The notes: generated by a model from the letters alone, not told the origin. Shown: positions 15,903 through 24,848, counted from the stretch's first letter. The stretch: 64,000 bases of DNA from an uncultured Muribaculum sp. (GCA_910578835.1 CAJTSK010000007.1:43297-107296), one strand, 5' to 3'. Translations and numbers: made by a program.

Positions 15903-17957
15903 TTAACGGTCAAGATGGTGCTTGTCCCTTAATGTCACGGGGATTGTAAGTGTCGCCTTGCATCCTTTTACTTTACCGTCGTTGTCTGATATGTTAGATA
16001 TTGTAAACGAAATTTTCTGTCGGTTTTCGCGGTTTAGCACTGCGATTGTGTTTCGTATCACTTTTAGTCCTGTGCCGCTGTCGGGTATATTGCAGCGTAT
16101 GTCAAATCCTTTGCCGTTGTCGGTCACTGTTACGGTGTAGTAATCGTCGTTTACTGTCACCGCTATGTCAATGCTGTTTCCCTCGCAGTCATCATGAAAT
16201 CCATGTTTGATGGAATTTTCGACAAGAATCTGTATGAACGTCGATGGTATTAGAAGAGAGTCGAGAGTGGTTCGGTCAGGGAGCTGTTCGTTGACAGAGA
16301 GTGTGCGGCTGTAACGTATCACATCAAGATATGAGTTTACAAAACTGATTTCTTCGCTCAGGCTCACATATAGATGTCCCGACATTTTCAGATTTTCGCG
16401 GATGAGTTTCACAAGCGACACGAGTTCCCCGTTTTCAGTGCTGTCGGCTTTTGCCACAGTATGGTTCAGTATGTTGAATATGAAGTGGGGGGATATGAGA
16501 TTTCTTACGCTTGACAGCTTTATGTTCATCAGCTGCATGTCGGCCTGCAGGCGTCGCTTCCTCAGAAGGGTGATGATGTACAGCGACATTATTACTATCA
16601 ATACGATAGTGACTATGCTGGCATAAATCGCCCAGCGCGCCTGCTTTATTACGACATCTTTTTCCTTCATGGCTATGGCATGGTGCAGGGCGAGGGTGTC
16701 TTGTGAATAGCGCATCATGATATCAGATGTGCGCATGTGGGTTATGTTGTGTTGCAGTGATTCGTTATGCTCGTCTTGAGCCTTGAGGGCGTAAAATGCG
16801 TTTTTGTAATCGCCGCGCTTCCGGTGATACTCGGTGAGGTAGCGGTGGCGTATATTGACGATGTTGAAGTCGATTGGAGATGTGATATGCTCGCCGCCTA
16901 TCACTTTCCTTGCCGATTCGGTGTCATCGGCAAGCAGGGCGAGTCCGATGCGTATTGTGTTGGCATAATAGATGCCGGTGTCGTTGCCGGTGGCCCGGAA
17001 ATAAGCGTCGGCTTTTTCAAGGTTTTCAATCGCTTTTTCCGTTTCATGCAGGTTGAGATATACATCGGCGAGATTTATGCGGCATACCATCATGTCCATG
17101 CCGTTGTCCATGCCGTTAGCCTCAAGCATCTCTTTCAGATGCACAAACATCTTCTCGGCGGCCACATAATCCTGGGTATAGTATAGGAAGTTGCCGTAGT
17201 TGTTGAGAAAATATATCTGCATGTTGGGTGCAAGCTCATCCATGTGGTCATGCACTTTTTCAAAATTAGCCTTGGCGCTTTCATGGTCACCGATATTCTG
17301 GCATATACGGGCGAGTCCAATAAGGAGGGTGAGCTTGTTGCTTTCGGGGAGTTGCAGCGAGTCGGTGAGAAACAGGGCGCGGCGATACCATTGTGCAGCC
17401 ATAGGCATGTCGCTCATGTCGATATAGATGTCGCCTATGTTGGCACACACATCGGGTAGCTTTGTCTTGTTTTCGCTCTCATGGAGGGCATCGTAGGCTT
17501 TGCCGTAGAAGTCGAGGGTGACGTGAGGGTTGAATTGATATTTATGGTAGCTGAAGCCCATGAGGTTGTAAAACATCGCCTTCACATTGTTGATGTGAGG
17601 TGTCGGCTCCCGGCGGTCAAGATATGAAGCCATGCGTTTCCATTCCATGCTGTCGGGCGATACATTGCCTGTGGTTGCCTGGAGGCGCAGCTTTTTTAGA
17701 TATATTTCATAATACAGGTCGCTGTCGCTTGCTTGGGAGAGTTGGCGGTCGATTAATTGCTCCGCTTCGGGAGAACCTGCAAGTATCGAGTCGTCGATTT
17801 CTTTGAGCACAGGCGAGATGTCGTAATCACCGATTTTTTCCCGTGAATTACATGCAGAAAATATTGCGACACTGACAAGCATCCACGAGAGGGATGCCGT
17901 GAATATTCTCAAGTTGGAAGTAACTCGAGCTGAAACATCGTGTCTCAAAAAAATCAT
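15903..17957 (-). CDS. TPR-containing sensor histidine kinase (His_kinase/LytS type)
   Basis: 684 residues. A signal or lipoprotein-like N-terminus (hydrophobic about 19-37, FSAC at 35-38) leads to a long helical region of tetratricopeptide-like repeats (about 60-430) that should face the periplasm. One membrane helix (about 442-465) and a short coiled linker precede the kinase core. The phospho-accepting His491 lies in SPHFIFN, a variant of the usual NPHFLFN. The ATPase has an N box VENSIKHG (about 579-587) and a G box DNGKGFDI (about 613-620). It is upstream of the LytTR regulator, its likely partner. The signal sensed is unknown; TPRs suggest a protein or peptide partner. Confidence 0.9.
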   Translation of the reverse strand: MIFLRHDVSARVTSNLRIFTASLSWMLVSVAIFSACNSREKIGDYDISPVLKEIDDSILAGSPEAEQLIDRQLSQASDSDLYYEIYLKKLRLQATTGNVSPDSMEWKRMASYLDRREPTPHINNVKAMFYNLMGFSYHKYQFNPHVTLDFYGKAYDALHESENKTKLPDVCANIGDIYIDMSDMPMAAQWYRRALFLTDSLQLPESNKLTLLIGLARICQNIGDHESAKANFEKVHDHMDELAPNMQIYFLNNYGNFLYYTQDYVAAEKMFVHLKEMLEANGMDNGMDMMVCRINLADVYLNLHETEKAIENLEKADAYFRATGNDTGIYYANTIRIGLALLADDTESARKVIGGEHITSPIDFNIVNIRHRYLTEYHRKRGDYKNAFYALKAQDEHNESLQHNITHMRTSDIMMRYSQDTLALHHAIAMKEKDVVIKQARWAIYASIVTIVLIVIMSLYIITLLRKRRLQADMQLMNIKLSSVRNLISPHFIFNILNHTVAKADSTENGELVSLVKLIRENLKMSGHLYVSLSEEISFVNSYLDVIRYSRTLSVNEQLPDRTTLDSLLIPSTFIQILVENSIKHGFHDDCEGNSIDIAVTVNDDYYTVTVTDNGKGFDIRCNIPDSGTGLKVIRNTIAVLNRENRQKISFTISNISDNDGKVKGCKATLTIPVTLRDKHHLDR

Positions 17958-17991
17958 AGATTATGTGTGGTTTTTAATGAAAATTTGTAAT

Positions 17992-18000
17992 ACAAAGTTA
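17992..18000 (-). promoter_or_regulatory. -7 box of the two-component operon
   Basis: Minus-strand TAACTTTGT, matching TAnnTTTG, 35 bases upstream of the kinase start. No clear -33 TTTG. Confidence 0.5.
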
Positions 18001-18103
18001 ATGAAAATTCAGTAACTGCCGATGCGTTATGTGCTGTATTTTGGTACGGTTAAACACGTATTTTTACCGCTTGTTAATGATTTCATGCTAAAAGACAAAA
18101 CAA

Positions 18104-18137
18104 GGATAAAGACATGACACGGGTCACGTCCTTATCC
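18104..18137 (-). terminator. Terminator of the prfA-pyrF operon
   Basis: Arms 18104-18118 and 18123-18137 with a 4-base loop. On the minus-strand RNA the 15-base stem pairs fully if two G-U pairs are allowed, and the trailing sequence is TTGTTTTGTCTTTT. It lies 30 bases past the pyrF stop. Confidence 0.72.
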
Positions 18138-18166
18138 CTGTATACTTAAGTCAATCTATCGTTTTT

Positions 18167-18997
18167 TTACATTACTCCGGCAGCGCTCAGCAGCGATGAC
18201 ATTTCGTCGCGGAGCTTGGCGGCTTCTTTTCCTGCCACTTCGGCGAAGTCTTCTCCCGATGAGGCGAAGATGATGCCGCGCGAAGAGTTGACAAGGAGTC
18301 CGCAATCTTTTATCATGCCGTAACGTGCCACTTCGGCAAGACTTCCGCCCTGCGCGCCTACACCCGGCACAAGAAGGAAGCTTTCAGGCGCCACTTTGCG
18401 GATGTCCTTGAACATCTCGCCCTGGGTAGCCCCTACCACATACATCATTTCTTCCGGACCCGCCCACTTTGATGAGGTCTCGATTACATGCTCAAAGAGG
18501 CGTGTGCCCTCCTTGTCCTCGATAAACTGGAAGTCGTGAGATCCCTTGTTGGAAGTAAGCGCGAGGAGTATCACCCATTTTCCATCGTAGCCGAGAAACG
18601 GAGTCACCGAGTCTTCGCCCATATAGGGTGCCACGGTCACCGAGTCCACGTCAAGGTGCTCGAAGAAGCTGCGGGCATATAGTTTTGAGGTATTGCCTAT
18701 GTCGCCGCGTTTTGCGTCGGCGATTATAAACTGGTCGGGATGATTCTCTTTAATATATCTGATAGTCTTCTCAAGGGTAATCCAGCCTTGCGCGCCGGTA
18801 GCCTCGTAGAAGGCAAGATTTGGTTTATAGGCAACGCAGTAGGGGGCTGTGGCATCGATTATCGCTTTGTTAAATTCATATACGGGGTCGTCATATGACA
18901 GCAGGTGATGCGGCAGCTTGTTGATGTCACTGTCAAGTCCTACGCAGAGAAATGACCCTTTCTTGCGGATGTTTTCTACTAATTGGTCGCGTTTCAT
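18167..18997 (-). CDS. pyrF: Orotidine 5'-phosphate decarboxylase
   Basis: 276 residues; makes UMP from OMP, the last step of de novo pyrimidine synthesis. The catalytic motif DAKRGDIGNT (94-103) is present, with FLCVGLDSD near the N-terminus and a phosphate-binding VPGVGAQGG region. This is the longer (about 270 residue) form common in Bacteroidetes and actinobacteria. The ATG overlaps the preceding gene's stop by 4 bases, so it is translationally coupled to the operon prfA - membrane protein - pyrF. Confidence 0.96.
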   Translation of the reverse strand: MKRDQLVENIRKKGSFLCVGLDSDINKLPHHLLSYDDPVYEFNKAIIDATAPYCVAYKPNLAFYEATGAQGWITLEKTIRYIKENHPDQFIIADAKRGDIGNTSKLYARSFFEHLDVDSVTVAPYMGEDSVTPFLGYDGKWVILLALTSNKGSHDFQFIEDKEGTRLFEHVIETSSKWAGPEEMMYVVGATQGEMFKDIRKVAPESFLLVPGVGAQGGSLAEVARYGMIKDCGLLVNSSRGIIFASSGEDFAEVAGKEAAKLRDEMSSLLSAAGVM

Positions 18998-20034
18998 AAT
19001 TGTGATGTTATTGAGTCCGTGGTAAATACATATCCATGTATGGTGGCATTATAAGATGTCTGCTTGTTTTGTTTTTTGCCGGTATGCTTCCGTGTGGTGA
19101 TGCTAAGATCCGTAAGCGTTACTACGTCATTGCTTCCGTTGACTTTGAGCCTGACTGGCTCAAAGTTCTTGTCGGCTGTCTTGTTGACCAGGCTGTCGAT
19201 ATTAAGCCATGCGCGGGCGTTTGCCGTGCCGACAAACACTCTTCCGGCTTGGTCAGGTATCTTGTTGTCGACAGAACATACAAATTGCTTTACTCCTGTC
19301 GCTCCCTTCACGACGGGTGCGAAATCATCGTCGTTGAGGGCAAATATGTGGAGTTCCGTGTCGGCATCGGTTTCTTCACTTTTTCCGGGCATATTGATGC
19401 TGTTTTGCCCCATTGACCCTGAATCAAATATAAATCCTTTTATAAAGAGTATATAGGAGCTAAAGTTTATGCTGTCTTGCACACAGTGATTGTAGATGTC
19501 GGCGTTGATGTAGGTAAGCACCCCTGTCATGTTCGGTTTGCCGTCAAAATGTATCTGTACGGGAGTGTAATAATCTTCACCGTTGTGAAACACAAGGCTG
19601 TCGATGGCAAACGGTGCTCTCAGGCCGTCGCCGGCGATAACAGAGACTCTGCCTGCGGAATCGGGCACCATGTTGTCAATCCGGCAGATGAAGGGGCGTA
19701 TCCATTGTGCTCCTTGTGGCACCGGCGCAAAGTCTCCTTCGGGGAGCTGAAACATGTAACTGTCACCGGCGCTATGCTCTCTGTCGTGTACGCGAAATTC
19801 TTTTCCCGATTTGAGATTGCTGACTATCTGGCATGTCTGCGCTTCGTAGGTCGCCGCATTCTTCATGTCTATATCCCGTTGCTTCATATACTTGAAGAAT
19901 GCGGGAATCCCGATGACTATTGCTATGGCAAGAATTATGCCTATGCCGATTATGATGAGGACAATCTTGTGAAGATTACCGTCACCGCCGTCGTTATTGT
20001 TCTTTTGCCGATGAGGCACGGGGGGAGGCGTCAT
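18994..20034 (-). CDS. Membrane-anchored protein with internal duplication, function unknown
   Basis: 346 residues. A short Pro/Asn-rich cytoplasmic head is followed by one membrane helix (about 22-44); the rest should be extracytoplasmic. Two halves, about 95-205 and 228-342, are clearly related: each has DFAPV..GA, then F.C..DN..PD.AGRV, then .IDSLV and ends in GF/YIF or VF. I do not recognise the family. It overlaps prfA and pyrF by 4 bases on each side, which makes it a firm member of this housekeeping operon. The first half keeps CRIDN and the second CSVDN, each with one Cys in the same place. Function not proposed. Confidence 0.72.
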   Translation of the reverse strand: MTPPPVPHRQKNNNDGGDGNLHKIVLIIIGIGIILAIAIVIGIPAFFKYMKQRDIDMKNAATYEAQTCQIVSNLKSGKEFRVHDREHSAGDSYMFQLPEGDFAPVPQGAQWIRPFICRIDNMVPDSAGRVSVIAGDGLRAPFAIDSLVFHNGEDYYTPVQIHFDGKPNMTGVLTYINADIYNHCVQDSINFSSYILFIKGFIFDSGSMGQNSINMPGKSEETDADTELHIFALNDDDFAPVVKGATGVKQFVCSVDNKIPDQAGRVFVGTANARAWLNIDSLVNKTADKNFEPVRLKVNGSNDVVTLTDLSITTRKHTGKKQNKQTSYNATIHGYVFTTDSITSQL

Positions 20035-21140
20035 AGTTCCGACTCTTTGAGCTTTTCTGCGTTTTCGGCTACAATAAGGTGGTCGATGCAGTCCTGGATA
20101 TCGCCGTCCATGAATGCCGACAGGTTATAAATGGTGTAATTGATGCGATGGTCGGTGATACGTCCCTGCGGGTAGTTGTAGGTGCGTATCTTGGCGGAGC
20201 GGTCGCCTGTCGACACCATTGTCTTGCGTCGCGATGCTATGTCGTCGATATACTTCTGATGTTCCTTGTCGTAGATGAATGTGCGTAGACGGCTCAGCGC
20301 GCGTTCCTTGTTCTTGGGCTGGTCGCGGGTTTCGGTACACTCGATAAGTATCTCTTCTGTCTCTCCGCTATTGGGATTTCGCCACATGTAGCGGAGGCGC
20401 ACGCCTGATTCCACCTTGTTTACATTCTGTCCGCCGGCACCGCCGCTTCGGAATGTATCCCACTTGATTTCACCTTCATTGATTTCAACGTCAAACTCTT
20501 CAGCCTCAGGCAATACCGCTACCGTCGCTGCGGAAGTGTGTACACGTCCCTGCGTCTCGGTGGCGGGCACGCGCTGCACACGATGCACGCCGCTCTCATA
20601 TTTCAAGATGCCGTAGACTCCTTCTCCCGTCACGGAAAATACAATTTCTTTGAATCCGCCTGCTGTACCTTCGTTAAAACTTGTCACAGCGACATTCCAG
20701 CCTTTTGATTCACAATACTTGACATACATCTTGTAGAGGTCTCCGGCAAAAATAGCCGCTTCGTCGCCTCCGGTTCCGCCGCGTATCTCGACGATGGCGT
20801 TCTTGCCATCCTCCGGGTCGGCAGGGATAAGCAGCAGCTTGATCTCTTCTTCCATTTGCGGCATTCTGTCGGTGGCTTCATCAAGTTCTTCTTTTGCCAT
20901 GGCGCGAAGTTCCTCGTCATTTTCCGACTCAAGCACCTCGCGGGCTTCCTTGATGTTGTCAACGAGCTTGCGGTACTCTCGTGTGGCTTTCGTGAGCTTT
21001 TCCAGGTCTTTGTATTCTTTGGTGAGACGCACATATCGCTTCATGTCGGCAATCACAGAGGGGTCGGTAATGAGGGTGCTTACCTCCTCAAAACGAGCCT
21101 CAATGCCGTCAAGGCGTGATAAGAGATTGTTTTCTGCCAT
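20031..21140 (-). CDS. prfA: Peptide chain release factor 1
   Basis: 369 residues; recognises UAA and UAG stop codons and releases the finished protein. The tripeptide anticodon is PAT (192-194), which marks RF1 rather than RF2, and the catalytic GGQ is at 236-238. N-terminal coiled region (1-100) and domain layout are normal. First gene of a three-gene operon with 4-base overlaps. A near-consensus -7 box TAACTTCGC (minus strand, 21158-21166) lies upstream with one mismatch. Confidence 0.96.
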   Translation of the reverse strand: MAENNLLSRLDGIEARFEEVSTLITDPSVIADMKRYVRLTKEYKDLEKLTKATREYRKLVDNIKEAREVLESENDEELRAMAKEELDEATDRMPQMEEEIKLLLIPADPEDGKNAIVEIRGGTGGDEAAIFAGDLYKMYVKYCESKGWNVAVTSFNEGTAGGFKEIVFSVTGEGVYGILKYESGVHRVQRVPATETQGRVHTSAATVAVLPEAEEFDVEINEGEIKWDTFRSGGAGGQNVNKVESGVRLRYMWRNPNSGETEEILIECTETRDQPKNKERALSRLRTFIYDKEHQKYIDDIASRRKTMVSTGDRSAKIRTYNYPQGRITDHRINYTIYNLSAFMDGDIQDCIDHLIVAENAEKLKESEL

Positions 21141-21192
21141 TATATTTCGTATTTTCCGCGAAGTTACGAAATATTCTGCGGAAATTCAATCA

Positions 21193-21792
21193 TCATTGGC
21201 GATATTGCGGAAGGGGAGGCACAGGATAGTCGCTGAACAGCTTGTCGACTGCCTTGTCAATCTCGGCTAAATCAAGGTAATTGCCTTCTAAGTCGAAGAT
21301 TGATGACACTGATGATGTGTAAAGCGGCGCTCTCTCTTTGAGATTCACGACATCGATGGTAAGCACACCCTGTTGATAAATCGCCTTGATTACACCTGAT
21401 TCAAGATAATGGTCGTCAAGGTAGTGGTCTTGTGGGATGATATAACAGGGATAGGTGCAAGATAGATATGGCCCGTCCACGATTTCATGACCGGCGGGTG
21501 ACAATGGCGTGTCGTCATGTACCGTGACTGCAAAATTTATAAGCAGGGGGGAGTTTGCCGACTCCTTGTATCCGCGTTCGAGCATCTGGGAGCGTATCGA
21601 TGCCACGATACATTCAAATGTGGCATGATCCATTCGAGGCGGCAATGAACCCATTTTCAAGTCAACGATATGGAATGTCTTATGCCTTGCGATTGCAGCA
21701 TTGTCGTAGACATGACTGTTGACGATGGAGTAGGAACTACATGATGCCAACAGTAAACTCAACGCTGTCAATATATATAGATGTATTTTCAT
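21193..21792 (-). CDS. DUF4136-type lipoprotein
   Basis: 199 residues: a lipoprotein signal (LLLASC lipobox, Cys18) followed by a domain of the DUF4136 type, with the TFHIVDL opening, a central SQMLERGYKES helix and strand, and the family's final helix before SDYPVPP. Periplasmic or outer-membrane anchored; function unknown. It lies 52 bases upstream of prfA on the same strand, so it may be transcribed with the prfA operon. Confidence 0.75.
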   Translation of the reverse strand: MKIHLYILTALSLLLASCSSYSIVNSHVYDNAAIARHKTFHIVDLKMGSLPPRMDHATFECIVASIRSQMLERGYKESANSPLLINFAVTVHDDTPLSPAGHEIVDGPYLSCTYPCYIIPQDHYLDDHYLESGVIKAIYQQGVLTIDVVNLKERAPLYTSSVSSIFDLEGNYLDLAEIDKAVDKLFSDYPVPPLPQYRQ

Positions 21793-22101
21793 AGTTACGC
21801 GATTTTTATATTATTCATAACATTCCTGCCGGTAGTTTGGTTTTGGATTCTGGGCGCTTTAATCGGCGTAAATAGCTATGATTCCAGTGGGTTATATGCT
21901 GAAATGGCATAGGAGCAGTAACACATGGGGTTGCCGTAGACGATAGTTTTTATAGTGGCGTGTATAATGGCGGTTTTTGTAGAGAATCACAAAAATTGTG
22001 AAAAGATTTGTGGGTATAGGATTTGAATTGTAAATTTGGCAGTGCTTAAATTTTGCAGACCTTAACTAAAACTTACAATTCGAGTACTCGACATTGAAAT
22101 T
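21793..22101. other. 309-base intergenic region with a plus-strand promoter
   Basis: Apart from the promoter listed separately (22007-22038), I see no hairpin of terminator quality, RNA gene or supported small frame here. The first 200 bases show nothing I can name. Confidence 0.5.
22007..22038 (+). promoter_or_regulatory. Full Bacteroidetes promoter of the agmatine operon
   Basis: TTTG (22007-22010), 20 bases, then TAAATTTG (22031-22038). Both elements fit the Bacteroidetes housekeeping promoter. Transcription should begin near 22045, leaving a leader of about 57 bases before the 77-residue frame. Confidence 0.65.
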
Positions 22102-22335
22102 ATGAAAGATATAACAGATCTGTTTCAGGAACTGATTCGTCATAACAGGAGTGTTGACATAGCTGAGGCAGAGTTTAAAAAACTTATCCATGAAGATGCG
22201 GAACTACATGAACAGTACCGTGACTGGTGTGATGCTGTCGGCAGTTCCGAAAAAATGGGATTTCTTGACTATTGTGATGAATATCTTGAATCGCAAGATT
22301 CAATTTATGATACATTAAATGACTATGACGAATAA
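22102..22335 (+). CDS. Small acidic protein of unknown function
   Basis: 77 residues, strongly acidic, predicted mostly helical (ITDLFQELIRHNRSVDIAEA), no signal peptide or membrane segment. It follows a good promoter and its last 17 bases overlap the agmatine deiminase gene, so it is very likely expressed as the first gene of that operon. I recall similar small proteins in Bacteroidales, but no function is known to me. A regulatory role in polyamine synthesis would be a guess. Confidence 0.65.
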   Translation: MKDITDLFQELIRHNRSVDIAEAEFKKLIHEDAELHEQYRDWCDAVGSSEKMGFLDYCDEYLESQDSIYDTLNDYDE

Positions 22336-23374
22336 CCCCGACAAGCGTCTTAGGCTTCCTGCGGAGTGGGAGAGACAAGACGGTGTATTGCTTGCGTGGC
22401 CTCATGAGGATACCGACTGGGCGTATATGCTCGATGAGGTTACGGAATGTTTTACCTGTATCGCGAAGGCTATAGCCGATGAGGAAAAACTGATTGTGGC
22501 GGCTCCTGATGTGGAGATTCCGCGCTCATGTCTCTCGGCTGCAGGAGCCAATATGGCGAATGTGATTTTGGTGACTGTCCCTACCAACGACACCTGGGCG
22601 CGTGATTTCGGCCCGATTTCGCTTACGGGAACTGAGGGCGTGACATTTTGCGACTTCAAGTTTAACGCATGGGGATTGAAATTTGCCGCCGATAAGGATA
22701 ATCTTATCACACGCCGACTCTATGAGGGTGGCGCTTTGCGCGGTGACTATCGCAACTGCCTCGGATTTGTATTGGAAGGAGGCTCGGTTGAGAGCGACGG
22801 AAAAGGCACTCTTCTAACCACGAGCGAATGTCTGCTGTCGCCTAACCGCAACGGAGAAATGTCGAAGCATGAAATCGAACAGTATCTAATGGACCGCTTT
22901 AACCTTGACAAGGTGCTGTGGCTTGACCACGGCTATCTTGCCGGCGATGATACCGACAGCCACATCGATACGCTCGCGCGCCTTGCTCCCGATGATACTA
23001 TCGTATATGTAGGCTGTGACGACCCTGACGATGAACATTACGAAAGTCTTCAGGCGATGAAACGCCAGCTTGGCGAAATGGTCACTAAGGAGGGAAACGG
23101 GTTTAATCTTATCGAACTTCCGCTTCCCGATGCTGTTTATGATGAGACCGGTCAGAGACTGCCGGCTACCTATGCCAATTTTTTGATACTAAACAGCTCG
23201 GTGTTGATGCCGTCATATGGACAGCCTAAGAAGGATATGCTTGCGTCGCAGATATTAAAAATCGCATTTCCCGACCGCGAAATCAAGATGATTGATTGCC
23301 GTGCGTTGATTAAGCAACATGGGTCGCTGCACTGCGTGACAATGCAGCTTCCCGAAGATACTTTGCCGATATGA
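22319..23374 (+). CDS. aguA: Agmatine deiminase
   Basis: 351 residues; hydrolyses agmatine to N-carbamoylputrescine and ammonia. Family marks: LPAEWERQDGVLLAWPH at the N-terminus, NDTWARDFGPIS, LEGGSVESDG, DTDSHIDTLAR and the catalytic Cys339 in GSLHCVTMQ. Cytoplasmic. It overlaps the upstream small protein by 17 bases and the next gene by 4, so the two polyamine enzymes are co-expressed. Length is normal. Confidence 0.96.
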   Translation: MTMTNNPDKRLRLPAEWERQDGVLLAWPHEDTDWAYMLDEVTECFTCIAKAIADEEKLIVAAPDVEIPRSCLSAAGANMANVILVTVPTNDTWARDFGPISLTGTEGVTFCDFKFNAWGLKFAADKDNLITRRLYEGGALRGDYRNCLGFVLEGGSVESDGKGTLLTTSECLLSPNRNGEMSKHEIEQYLMDRFNLDKVLWLDHGYLAGDDTDSHIDTLARLAPDDTIVYVGCDDPDDEHYESLQAMKRQLGEMVTKEGNGFNLIELPLPDAVYDETGQRLPATYANFLILNSSVLMPSYGQPKKDMLASQILKIAFPDREIKMIDCRALIKQHGSLHCVTMQLPEDTLPI

Positions 23375-24258
23375 ATAAAAATATAAAAGTAGGAATTATA
23401 CAACAGGCTAACAATGCCTCACCCGATGACAACCGTAGCCGTATAGCCGGAAAGATACGCGACCTTGCTGCAAAAGGCGCCCGGCTGATTGTGAACCAGG
23501 AGTTGCACGACACGCTATATTTCTGCCAGACCGAGTCGACTGATTTGTGTGACAACGCTGTGGCTATACCTTCTCCGGTGACTGAGTTTTATGCATCGCT
23601 TGCGCGCGAGACCTCGACAGTGATTGTTGTGTCGCTTTATGAACGTCGTGCGCCGGGGCTTTACCACAACACGGCTGTAGTGTTTGAAAAAGATGGCTCG
23701 ATTGCCGGAAAGTATCGCAAGATGCATATACCCGACGACCCTGCTTACTATGAGAAGTTTTACTTCACTCCCGGTGACCTTGGCTTTGAGCCGATTGACA
23801 CATCGGTAGGCCGGCTTGGCGTGTTGGTGTGCTGGGACCAATGGTATCCCGAAGCGGCTCGCCTGATGGCGTTGCGCGGAGCTGAACTGCTCATATATCC
23901 TACGGCGATAGGCTGGGAGAGCAGCGATACCCCCGACGAGCAGGCTCGTCAGCTTGATGCGTGGGTGACTGTGCAGCGTGGACACGCCGTTGCAAACGGG
24001 CTTCCCGTGGTGGCTGTTAACCGTGTAGGACATGAGCCTGACCCCTCGGGCATGACCAACGGCATAAGTTTCTGGGGCAACAGTTTTGTCGCCGGACCTC
24101 AGGGAGAGTTCCTTTTCAGGGCACCGTCTGACTCCGAGGTTGAAGAAATCATCGATGTGGACCTTGCTCGCTCTGAAAATGTGAGACGCTGGTGGCCTTT
24201 CCTTCGTGACCGCCGCATAGACGCTTACGGTGGGATTACATCGAGGTTTCTCGATTAA
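23371..24258 (+). CDS. aguB: N-carbamoylputrescine amidase
   Basis: 295 residues, nitrilase superfamily. It converts N-carbamoylputrescine to putrescine, completing the agmatine route. The Glu-Lys-Cys triad is visible: Glu44 in NQELHD, Lys117 in YRKMHIPDDP and Cys154 in VCWDQWYPEAARL. The last is typical of the AguB group. Coupled to aguA by an ATGA overlap. Confidence 0.95.
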   Translation: MNKNIKVGIIQQANNASPDDNRSRIAGKIRDLAAKGARLIVNQELHDTLYFCQTESTDLCDNAVAIPSPVTEFYASLARETSTVIVVSLYERRAPGLYHNTAVVFEKDGSIAGKYRKMHIPDDPAYYEKFYFTPGDLGFEPIDTSVGRLGVLVCWDQWYPEAARLMALRGAELLIYPTAIGWESSDTPDEQARQLDAWVTVQRGHAVANGLPVVAVNRVGHEPDPSGMTNGISFWGNSFVAGPQGEFLFRAPSDSEVEEIIDVDLARSENVRRWWPFLRDRRIDAYGGITSRFLD

Positions 24259-24271
24259 AAAGTTCTAAATT

Positions 24272-24301
24272 ATTTCGATACATTTCGATAATATTTCGAT
24301 A
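24272..24301 (+). repeat. Three phased ATTTCGATA repeats upstream of the nfeD promoter
   Basis: ATTTCGATA occurs at 24272-24280, 24282-24290 and 24293-24301, spaced 10 and 11 bases, one helical turn each. The last copy ends 15 bases before the -33 TTTG of the following promoter. It may be a protein-binding array or an A/T-rich upstream promoter element. Confidence 0.6.
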
Positions 24302-24316
24302 ATATGGGTCGCATTA

Positions 24317-24348
24317 TTTTGAGTTAATGCGACTTTTTTATATCTTTG
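24317..24348 (+). promoter_or_regulatory. Full promoter of the nfeD-SPFH pair
   Basis: TTTTG (24317-24321), 19 bases, TATCTTTG (24341-24348): a complete Bacteroidetes promoter. It lies inside the longer open frame of the NfeD protein, so translation must start downstream, at the ATG at 24369. Confidence 0.7.
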
Positions 24349-24368
24349 AAAAAAACATTGATTTTGCT

Positions 24369-24812
24369 ATGTCACTCTGGATTGTTTGGCTTATTGCTAC
24401 AGCGGTGTTGCTGGTGATAGAATTAATTACCGGTCTGGTCGCGACATTTTGTGTTGCGGTAGGTTGTCTTTTCGCTTTTGCGGTTGCTTTTGCCGGTTTC
24501 GGGGTTGAGACTCAGTTGAGCGCGTTGGTCATCGGCGTGATTCTCGCGTTTGTATTCCTTGTGCCGTTTTTCAACCGCCTGCGTAAAGGTAAAAAAAACG
24601 GGCGTCCCGACTACAACAGTAATATGGAGGCTCTTATCGGCAGAGAGGGGTTTATAAACCGTGCGATTCCGGCAGATGGTGCTTTGGGACGCATGCGCAT
24701 CGATGGCGACGACTGGCAGGTGCGCAGCAGCAGCGGTGCGGCAATCCCCCACGGCACAAAGGTAAGGGTGACGGGCTATAACAGCATAATACTGACAGTC
24801 AAGCCTGTATAA
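24369..24812 (+). CDS. NfeD-family membrane protein
   Basis: 147 residues from the ATG at 24369, giving MSLWIVWLIATAVLLVIELI. The longer frame from 24327 would run through the promoter. Two or three membrane helices (about 3-22, 25-45, 48-68) are followed by a C-terminal OB-fold domain (about 85-147) with ALIGREGFI and TKVRVTGYN, typical of short NfeD proteins. NfeD proteins work with SPFH/stomatin partners in membrane organisation or quality control; the SPFH gene follows directly, 36 bases away. Confidence 0.86.
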   Translation: MSLWIVWLIATAVLLVIELITGLVATFCVAVGCLFAFAVAFAGFGVETQLSALVIGVILAFVFLVPFFNRLRKGKKNGRPDYNSNMEALIGREGFINRAIPADGALGRMRIDGDDWQVRSSSGAAIPHGTKVRVTGYNSIILTVKPV

Positions 24813-24848
24813 TACATAAGAATAACTAACATAAGTATATAATAAGAC

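Noticed and set aside
19477..20130. 217-codon plus-strand frame
   Set aside because: Antisense to the duplicated membrane protein and the end of prfA, whose frames are supported by overlaps and motifs.
24272..24301. CRISPR-like repeats
   Set aside because: Units are 9 bases and touch each other with no spacers; better explained as a phased upstream element.
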